DNA from: CALBPI01 sp963922335
GTDB taxonomy: Bacteria; Pseudomonadota; Gammaproteobacteria; Steroidobacterales; Woeseiaceae
NCBI GenBank assembly: GCA_963922335.1
Contig: CAWUIB010000004.1
Span: 1-64,000, forward strand
DNA: 64,000 nt
Direction of reading: 5' to 3'
Of the stretch, positions 58,601 through 64,000 are shown in pieces (within the stretch, counting starts at the first letter, position 1; each line of letters starts with the position of its first letter). The notes beneath the pieces are model-generated. The model had not been told where the DNA came from. It saw only the letters and a list, made by a program, of their open reading frames with translations, and ran no database searches. Both the position numbers and the translations under genes were made by a program.

Positions 58601-58680
58601 AACCAAACCGTCTGTGTCGTCAAGTGTGATCCGGTAGCGTTACAAACGCTGCCCGATTAGCGAAAACTTGGGTTCCTGAA

Positions 58681-58908
58681 TTACTCGTCGGGATCAACCC
58701 ATTGTTTGTTTACGTCAGCTTTCCACTGCCGATACCCCTTCCAGGTGTAGAGATTGGGGTCGAACGATGAGCGGCGACGCTTTACGGGGCCACGACTGAG
58801 CCAGTTACGTAGTACGTCTGGCTCGCCAGTACGCAACGTCTCTGCGTTAGCGTCTGCATCGTTAGCAGGTTCGCCCGGCCAGCGGAAAGGTTTGTCGTCT
58901 TGAGCCAT
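58681..58908 (-). CDS. 75-residue hypothetical protein
   Basis: The protein is hydrophilic with aromatic-rich parts (KPFRWPGEP; DPNLYTWKGYRQWKADVNKQWVD) and a basic patch (GPVKRRRSS). Composition and the run of Trp/Tyr argue for a real protein. No known domain is visible. A GGTAGCGT/ACGCTGCC hairpin (about 58632-58652) lies between it and the next small gene. Confidence 0.55.
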   Translation of the reverse strand: MAQDDKPFRWPGEPANDADANAETLRTGEPDVLRNWLSRGPVKRRRSSFDPNLYTWKGYRQWKADVNKQWVDPDE

Positions 58909-59018
58909 TGCGTTCTCACGAACAAATTGAGTATGGCTCTAAGGTACGCTCGTACCGACTTTCAAACGAGGAACTACATCACAACGTTAGTGATTTTTTC
59001 GTCATTTAAAACAGTGAG

Positions 59019-59053
59019 TTACGCAATATTTTACGTAATCACAAATTACGGAA
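59019..59053 (-). promoter_or_regulatory. three TTACGNAA boxes in the gap downstream of ppnN
   Basis: TTACGCAA (59019-59026), TTACGTAA (59031-59038, a perfect palindrome) and TTACGGAA (59046-59053) lie within an AT-rich 165-bp gap between ppnN and the first of the small genes. They could be operator sites or part of a promoter for the small genes. No clear -35/-10 pair is seen. Confidence 0.35.
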
Positions 59054-59073
59054 AGTCAGTTGATGTTGATTAA

Positions 59074-60432
59074 CTAAGCTGACTCGATAACCCGGAATGA
59101 TGGCTGGTAATCACCGGATATCTTCATACGGCGTTGTTCCACGAAGTCCCGCAGCAGGTCATCCAGTAATTGGCTGACACGTCTCGATCCATGGATCTCG
59201 AACGGACCGTCCTGGCTGACGAGGCGCGACGTCTCCTCACGGATATTAGCCGCAACAATGCCGGAAAACGCGCGGCGGAGGTTTGCAGCTAACTCATGCG
59301 CAGGCAGTGACTCCGACAGGTCGAGTGCCGCCATCGATTCATGCGTCGGGTTAAAGGGTCGTTGGAACTCAGGGTCGATATGTAATCGCCAGTTAAAGTA
59401 GAACGCATCGCCATCTCGCCGGCGACGCATCTCCACGCGATCCAAACCATGTTGCATCAACAGCGCTACCCGCTCAGGGTCGTCAATCACAATTTCGTAC
59501 CGCTTGCGCGCCGCATCACCCAGCGTCTGGCCAATGAACTGGTCGATCTTCTCAAAATAGCCCGCTGCACTGGATGGGCCGGTGAACACCAGCGGGAACT
59601 CTCGCCCAGCGTTTTCCGGATGGAGCAAGATACCGAGCAGATACAAAATCTCTTCAGCGGTTCCAACGCCGCCCGGGAACACGACAATCCCATGCCCGGT
59701 TCGGACAAACGCCTCAAGGCGCTTCTCCATGTCCGGCATGATCACGAGTTCATTAACAATCGGGTTCGGGGATTCAGCTGCGATGATGCCCGGCTCGGAG
59801 ATTCCAATGTAACGGCCATTGCGAATGCGTTGCTTGGAATGCCCGATTGTGGCGCCTTTCATCGGGCCTTTCATCGCACCCGGTCCGCATCCTGTGCAGA
59901 CCTGCAAACCGCGTAAACCGAGCTCGTACCCGACTTTCTTGGTGTAGTCATATTCGTGCCGGCTGATGGCGTGGCCGCCCCAGCAAACCACGACGTCCAC
60001 GCCGGTCCGCGCCGATACGACGCCGGCATGCCGCAATACATGGAACACGATATTCGTGAGGTGCTCAGGGCGGGAAAGGTCGAAGCGCCCTGCGCTCGAG
60101 AACTCGGAGTGATAGAAAACGATGTCTCGCAATACGGCGAACAACAACTCGCGCGTGCCTCGGATCATCTGCCCATCTACGAACGCGCTATCGGGCGCAT
60201 TCTTTAGACCCAATCGAACGCCGCGATCGACCTGCAGTATCGACACCTCGAAATCGTGATATTGCGCGAGCAATTCCGAAGGATCGTCAGTCATCGACCC
60301 TGTGGTGAGTACCGCTAGCGCGCAACGACGCAATAGCGGGTATAGACCGCCCTCGCCTTTGCTGCGAAGCGCATTGACTTCGAGCTGCGAAAGCACCTCC
60401 AGAGTGCCCTCTGGTGCGACTTCAATATCCAT
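59074..60432 (-). CDS. ppnN: nucleotide 5'-monophosphate nucleosidase PpnN (LOG family)
   Basis: The 452-residue enzyme splits purine and pyrimidine nucleoside monophosphates into base and ribose 5-phosphate; the E. coli homologue is activated by (p)ppGpp. The LOG motif FPGGVGTAEEILYLLGILL (about residues 245-263) gives the catalytic PGGxGTxxE, and CTGCGPGAMKGPMKGA precedes it. An N-terminal DUF4478-like and a C-terminal DUF3412-like domain complete the family length. It is last in the DUF4332-transpeptidase-ppnN series, with a 14-nt gap. Confidence 0.93.
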   Translation of the reverse strand: MDIEVAPEGTLEVLSQLEVNALRSKGEGGLYPLLRRCALAVLTTGSMTDDPSELLAQYHDFEVSILQVDRGVRLGLKNAPDSAFVDGQMIRGTRELLFAVLRDIVFYHSEFSSAGRFDLSRPEHLTNIVFHVLRHAGVVSARTGVDVVVCWGGHAISRHEYDYTKKVGYELGLRGLQVCTGCGPGAMKGPMKGATIGHSKQRIRNGRYIGISEPGIIAAESPNPIVNELVIMPDMEKRLEAFVRTGHGIVVFPGGVGTAEEILYLLGILLHPENAGREFPLVFTGPSSAAGYFEKIDQFIGQTLGDAARKRYEIVIDDPERVALLMQHGLDRVEMRRRRDGDAFYFNWRLHIDPEFQRPFNPTHESMAALDLSESLPAHELAANLRRAFSGIVAANIREETSRLVSQDGPFEIHGSRRVSQLLDDLLRDFVEQRRMKISGDYQPSFRVIESA

Positions 60433-60446
60433 TCAAATGCCTGCCT

Positions 60447-60977
60447 TCAGGGCCGGATGAGGATAGGCGTGCCTGGTCGTGTCATCAACCAGATATCGAT
60501 CATTGCGAGATTGGAGACAGCAATACAGCCGTTCGTCCAGTCGGTAGTGGCATAGAAACGAGGGGAATAGCGAGGCTCGTTGGGTTGACCATGAATCATG
60601 ATCTGCCCACCGGGTTCGACGCCTTCCGCTTTTGCCTCGGCCACATCGGCTGAGGATGGATAAGAAATCCGGATCGACAGGAAGAACCGGCTATCCGGAT
60701 TTCTGCGATCGAGGAAGTAACGCCCTTCCGGTGTTCGGTTGTCGCCTTCCTGCAGTTTGTCGCCCTCCGGCGCAAGGCCCAACGCAATCGGAAACTCGCG
60801 CAACACCTCATCACCTGAGTACAAACGCAACAGTCGATCCGACTTATCGACCTCGATGAAGTCCGCTATCGGAAGCGCCGCTGACGCCGAAACACACATC
60901 CACCAACCGAGCGCTGCAAAAAAGGCCGAGCGCAAACCGCCCGGCCTTCCGTTACTCGGTGCGACCTTTTTGGTCAT
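60447..60977 (-). CDS. L,D-transpeptidase (YkuD domain)
   Basis: The 176-residue protein has an N-terminal signal segment (about residues 15-33) and a YkuD domain. The catalytic motif is DWTNGCIAVSN (Cys about residue 150) and IMIHGQP supplies the His. It should form 3-3 cross-links or attach proteins to peptidoglycan in the periplasm. The ATG at 60977 has GCAGGTG upstream; an ATG at 60992 in frame is also possible. Confidence 0.9.
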   Translation of the reverse strand: MTKKVAPSNGRPGGLRSAFFAALGWWMCVSASAALPIADFIEVDKSDRLLRLYSGDEVLREFPIALGLAPEGDKLQEGDNRTPEGRYFLDRRNPDSRFFLSIRISYPSSADVAEAKAEGVEPGGQIMIHGQPNEPRYSPRFYATTDWTNGCIAVSNLAMIDIWLMTRPGTPILIRP

Positions 60978-61003
60978 TCGGTGCACCTGCATGCAAGCTG
61001 ATC

Positions 61004-61408
61004 TCAGTAATGGACCGCGCGCGGCAACTTCTTCGCCTGCGCTACCCAGCCCTCAACCATCTTGGCGGACGGCACGGCACGCACGAGCTTCTTCTTGGCG
61101 TTCAGCTCTTTCATCTTGATAGCGAGGTTTTCCGCATTACGGCCCGCAAGCTCAGGCACGGTATCCACACCGGCGCATTCGAGCAGGTCCGAATACTCAC
61201 TACCGACACCTTTGATGCGACACAAATCAGCGCGATTCACCCACTCTAGAATCTGCTTCTCTGTGCAACCGGAATCTTTAGCGATTTTCTTACGTCCGGC
61301 TTTCGTCGCGCCGATTTCCAGCAAATGCTCCTGACTCCGGCACCCGGCAGCCGTCAGTTTGGCGGCATACGTTGGTCCGATCCCCTCTACGTCGGTCAGC
61401 TTTGTCAT
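61004..61408 (-). CDS. DUF4332 helix-hairpin-helix protein
   Basis: The 134-residue protein has two HhH-like units: LTDVEGIGPTYAAKLTAAG (about residues 4-22) and LCRIKGVGSEYSDLLECAGVDTV (about 62-84), the DUF4332 layout. Such HhH pairs often bind DNA without sequence specificity. It precedes the L,D-transpeptidase gene by 26 nt. The 61409-61571 gap upstream shows no clear promoter or gene. Confidence 0.85.
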   Translation of the reverse strand: MTKLTDVEGIGPTYAAKLTAAGCRSQEHLLEIGATKAGRKKIAKDSGCTEKQILEWVNRADLCRIKGVGSEYSDLLECAGVDTVPELAGRNAENLAIKMKELNAKKKLVRAVPSAKMVEGWVAQAKKLPRAVHY

Positions 61409-61613
61409 TCGTCCTCTCCTCGATTTATTTGAACGGCGCGAACGTCTTCGCGGCCATTAAGCGCTATGTTAAAGAAGGAGCTAGGCAATCGTCCAGCACC
61501 AACAATGCAGCGTGCCAGGTGCAGATTGTTGATTCCGCTCACAGATTCCGGTCCAGCTTGCGCTTAGACTGGTGCGTGTTATGTTTAGCGACCTTCCGAA
61601 AACAGCTACCCTC

Positions 61614-62810
61614 ATGCGCGTTGCGATTCTCCTAATTCTGTCACTCGCGCCATTCGCATCGGGCATCGCAGACACTGATACCGCTGATCCCGACATGCTC
61701 GCCGAGGACGATATCGTTACCGATGATCGCGCTGATTCGCTCGGTGACCTGCCCGTCGCGGATAATGCGGCGGCGATGCTGTTTTCAGGTCGCCAGTTTC
61801 TGGATCCGCAACCGCTCGACTTCCTGGGCGAGGAAATCCCGGCGGGTAGTTATCGTCAGCTCGCGTGGTCTGCAACGGAGCTATTCGAGGGATTACCTGT
61901 CGACACCCCCGTTCTGGTACTCCACGGACGCAATCCAGGACCGATCCTGTGTCTCACGGCTGCGATCCACGGTGATGAGATCAACGGCATCGAAATCGTG
62001 CGTCGCGTTTTGCATGGCCTGCAGCCAAGCACGCTGACCGGCACGGTGATCGGCGTGCCGATAGTGAACATTCAAGGCTTTCGGCGCGGCACTCGATATC
62101 TACCGGACCGACGTGACCTCAACCGACACTTCCCGGGCACCACAACAGGCTCGGCGGCGTCACGCATCGCCAACAGCTTCTTTAACAACGTCGTTCGTCA
62201 CTGTGACGCGTTGGTGGATATTCACACGGGGTCGTTCGAGCGGAGCAATTTGCCGCAATTGCGCGCCGATCTCGCCGATGCTGGCGTGCGTGCGCTTGCC
62301 AACGGATTCGGTGCGACGGTCATCGTGAACAGTCAGCCACGGCCTGGCACATTGCGCTACGCCGCGACGTTATCGGGGGTCCCCACAGTCACGCTCGAGG
62401 CCGGTGGACCTGAGCGGCTTGAGCAAGAAGAGGTCACACAGGGTGTTCGAGGCATCGAGACGCTGTTGAGAACGCTTGGAATGGTGGTCTCCGAACGGTC
62501 GAATACCGAACGCGAGGAAACCTACTACCGATCTGCCTGGGTGCGGGCGGATCGCGGGGGTATTCTGATCGCAAGCGTTGGCTTGGGTAGCCGGGTATCT
62601 GAGGGGGATCTACTCGGAAAGATTACAGATCCCATCAATAACGAAACCGTGGGCATCTATGCGCCACGGGACGGGCGTATTATTGGTATGGCCCGAAATC
62701 AGGTCGTTATGCCAGGCTTCGCGGCATTCCATCTCGGGCTTGATCGGATCACCCCAGATGCCGCCGCCGCGCTCATCGCTGAGCCCGGCGACGACAGCTC
62801 TGAAGAATAG
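61614..62810 (+). CDS. succinylglutamate desuccinylase/aspartoacylase family protein
   Basis: The protein of about 398 residues has a likely signal peptide (MRVAILLILSLAPFASGIAD), an acidic linker and a zinc carboxypeptidase-like domain. Metal ligands are in AAIHGDEING (His, Glu; about residue 125) and DIHTGS (His, about residue 203), and the active-site Arg/Asn in RRDLNRHFPG. The C-terminus is a beta-domain like that of AstE/ACY relatives. Periplasmic deacylation of an N-acyl amino acid or murein-derived peptide is possible. Start choice among GTG 61572, ATG 61581 and ATG 61614 is open. Confidence 0.82.
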   Translation: MRVAILLILSLAPFASGIADTDTADPDMLAEDDIVTDDRADSLGDLPVADNAAAMLFSGRQFLDPQPLDFLGEEIPAGSYRQLAWSATELFEGLPVDTPVLVLHGRNPGPILCLTAAIHGDEINGIEIVRRVLHGLQPSTLTGTVIGVPIVNIQGFRRGTRYLPDRRDLNRHFPGTTTGSAASRIANSFFNNVVRHCDALVDIHTGSFERSNLPQLRADLADAGVRALANGFGATVIVNSQPRPGTLRYAATLSGVPTVTLEAGGPERLEQEEVTQGVRGIETLLRTLGMVVSERSNTEREETYYRSAWVRADRGGILIASVGLGSRVSEGDLLGKITDPINNETVGIYAPRDGRIIGMARNQVVMPGFAAFHLGLDRITPDAAAALIAEPGDDSSEE

Positions 62811-62813
62811 CGT

Positions 62814-63701
62814 TTAGCGCAAGACCGGACGCTCGAGCGCCTCAATCCGCTCCTCAAGCGGGGGGTGGGTCATGAACAGCCGCTGGAAGCCTGCACCGGC
62901 GCCACCGAATATGCCCATTGCCGCCATCTCTTTCGGTAAATGCGAACCCGCTTGCTGCGATTTCAGACGGCGCAACGCGGCAGCCATCTTGTTGGCGCCC
63001 GCCAGTTTCGCGCCCCCAGCATCAGCTCGGAACTCACGCTGGCGAGAGAACCAGCACACGATGATGCTCGCGAGGATGCCAAAAACAATCTGGGCAACAA
63101 ACGACGCCAGGAAATAGCCAACACCCACGCCTTCCTCATTCTTCAGGATTACCCGATCGACGAAATACCCTACCAGTCGCGACAGGAACACCACGAAGGT
63201 GTTCACCACGCCCTGCACCAGGGTCAGCGTGATCATGTCACCATTCGCAACGTGCGAAACCTCGTGCGCCAGCACCGCTTCCGCTTCGTCTCGCGTCATG
63301 CCCTGCAGCAATCCTGTGCTGACGGCGACCAATGAATTGTTGCGATTCGCACCCGTCGCAAACGCGTTAACCTCGGGCGCATCGTAAATTGCGACCTCGG
63401 GCATGCCGATACCGGCCTGATCCGCCTGCCGGCGCACTGTCGCGACGAGCCACTGCTCGATTTCGGTACGCGGGTTGGTGATCACTTGCGCGCCGGTGCT
63501 GCGCTTGGCAATCCACTTCGACATCAACAGTGAGATAAAGGAACCGGCGAAACCTACGATCGCCGAAAATACCAACAATGCCGTGAGGTTAGGCCCGCCG
63601 CCCGCGGTGAAAACACTGTCCCACGGCATCAGGCTCCAGACGACACTGATCACGGCCAGCACCGCAACGTTGGTGCCCAGGAACAAAAGCAGTCGTTTCA
63701 T
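62814..63701 (-). CDS. htpX: membrane zinc metalloprotease HtpX
   Basis: The 295-residue inner-membrane protease degrades misfolded membrane proteins. It has two N-terminal helices (residues 5-25 and 38-60), the catalytic AHEVSHVANGD (about 141-151), two further helices, and the third metal ligand in REFRADAGGAKLAG. Length and motifs match HtpX. A sigma-32-like promoter lies upstream. Confidence 0.96.
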   Translation of the reverse strand: MKRLLLFLGTNVAVLAVISVVWSLMPWDSVFTAGGGPNLTALLVFSAIVGFAGSFISLLMSKWIAKRSTGAQVITNPRTEIEQWLVATVRRQADQAGIGMPEVAIYDAPEVNAFATGANRNNSLVAVSTGLLQGMTRDEAEAVLAHEVSHVANGDMITLTLVQGVVNTFVVFLSRLVGYFVDRVILKNEEGVGVGYFLASFVAQIVFGILASIIVCWFSRQREFRADAGGAKLAGANKMAAALRRLKSQQAGSHLPKEMAAMGIFGGAGAGFQRLFMTHPPLEERIEALERPVLR

Positions 63702-63736
63702 GAATCAGAACTCCGACAAGAAAACTCTAGAAAGGA

Positions 63737-63765
63737 AAATGCGGCCTCGCGGCGATAATTTCAAT
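63737..63765 (-). promoter_or_regulatory. probable sigma-32 promoter of htpX
   Basis: On the minus strand ATTGAAA (63765-63759), 14 bp, then CCGCATTT (63744-63737) differ at one position each from the RpoH consensus CTTGAAA and CCCCATNT. It lies about 36 nt before the htpX ATG. Heat-shock control of htpX is known in E. coli. Confidence 0.65.
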
Positions 63766-63803
63766 CACGAAGGGACAAATCGAACCGCTACAATGTTTCG
63801 GCA

Positions 63804-64000
63804 ATGACCGGTTCAACAAGTTCAGTTCAAGCGTCCGGCTCGCGCCAGCTGCGAATTCGCGCCGCAATATTCGGCCTGCGATTGATCTGCCTACTGCCGT
63901 GGTGGGGACAGCGAATCATGGGCCGAGCCATTGGCGCGCTGGTCCGGCGGTGGGTGCCAAAGCGCATCGAAATCGCTCGGCAGAACCTTCAACGGGTCTA
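63804..64000 (+). CDS. LpxL/HtrB-family lipid A acyltransferase, N-terminal part (runs off right edge)
   Basis: The 65 readable codons give a hydrophobic N-terminal helix (IFGLRLICLLPWW, about residues 23-35), then RRWVPKRIEIARQNLQRV. This is the R-x-x-x-x-N-L start of the lysophospholipid acyltransferase domain of LpxL/LpxM relatives. These enzymes add secondary acyl chains to lipid A at the inner membrane. The catalytic H-x4-D motif lies outside the window. It is divergent from htpX. Confidence 0.8.
   Translation, partial: MTGSTSSVQASGSRQLRIRAAIFGLRLICLLPWWGQRIMGRAIGALVRRWVPKRIEIARQNLQRV

Noticed and set aside
61455..61560. Very short plus-strand frame (about 33 codons) before the aspartoacylase-like gene
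   Set aside because: It is too short and has no protein-like features; I treat 61409-61571 as non-coding.

Overview
This 64 kb window is a gene-dense stretch of a gammaproteobacterial chromosome of moderately high GC content. It carries no phage, insertion sequence or CRISPR array that I can see. The gammaproteobacterial assignment rests on three things. The rRNA leader has an E. coli-type boxA. The order pilT-pilU / yggS-proC-yggT-DUF4426 and pilG-pilH-pilI-pilJ-chpA / gshB-tonB-yqgE-ruvX-pyrB matches that known from Pseudomonas. Sets such as erpA-bactofilin-DUF6776, ampD-ampE and htpX-lpxL-like are also typical. I cannot name the genus.

Layout. The left edge (1-900) holds the 5' part of a 16S rRNA gene read leftwards, with its leader and promoter. 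From 1 to 12 kb there is an N-terminally truncated heme-oxygenase-like gene, an acetyltransferase, tyrS, a peptidoglycan endopeptidase with anmK, the polyphosphate pair ppk1/ppx, erpA, a bactofilin, a DUF6776 membrane protein, hemJ and rppH. From 12 to 25 kb, vitamin B12 uptake and activation genes (btuC, btuD, riboswitch-controlled btuB, a PduO-type adenosyltransferase, btuF) are interleaved with a diguanylate cyclase, a gamma-glutamyltransferase, pdxH, a small zinc-ribbon-like protein and a propeller/amidohydrolase protein that has lost its metal ligands. From 25 to 36.6 kb come ampD-ampE, rsmE and the type IV pilus chemosensory operon. From 36.8 to 48.4 kb lie gshB, apbE, a TonB-like gene, yqgE, ruvX, pyrB, three tandem PilT-family ATPase genes, yggS, proC, yggT, a DUF4426 gene and an HU-like gene. 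From 48.4 to 64 kb come a TerB protein, an alpha/beta hydrolase and a cation antiporter; an OmpA-like protein; an msrB-FKBP-TonB-like operon; a two-gene glycine-betaine-type ABC transporter with a fused binding protein/permease; htpG; three very small genes; ppnN; an L,D-transpeptidase; an aspartoacylase-like enzyme; htpX; and the start of an LpxL-like gene.

The most interesting item is in the gap at 19.16-19.51 kb. A near-consensus sigma-54 promoter is followed by about 195 nt with no convincing ORF. This stretch contains three A-rich runs made of AAN triplets and ends in a strong intrinsic terminator. The arrangement resembles the CrcZ/CrcY class of Hfq/Crc-sequestering RNAs known from Pseudomonas, and I propose it as a candidate new member of that functional class. 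Heat-shock (sigma-32) promoters are readable upstream of both htpG and htpX.

Functional themes: surface motility and its signalling (pilTU plus a third paralogue, Pil-Chp, TonB-like), cell-wall turnover and recycling (M23 peptidase, anmK, ampD/E, L,D-transpeptidase, bactofilin), cobalamin salvage, polyphosphate metabolism, envelope stress and protein quality control, and PLP/thiol homeostasis (pdxH, yggS, gshB, msrB).
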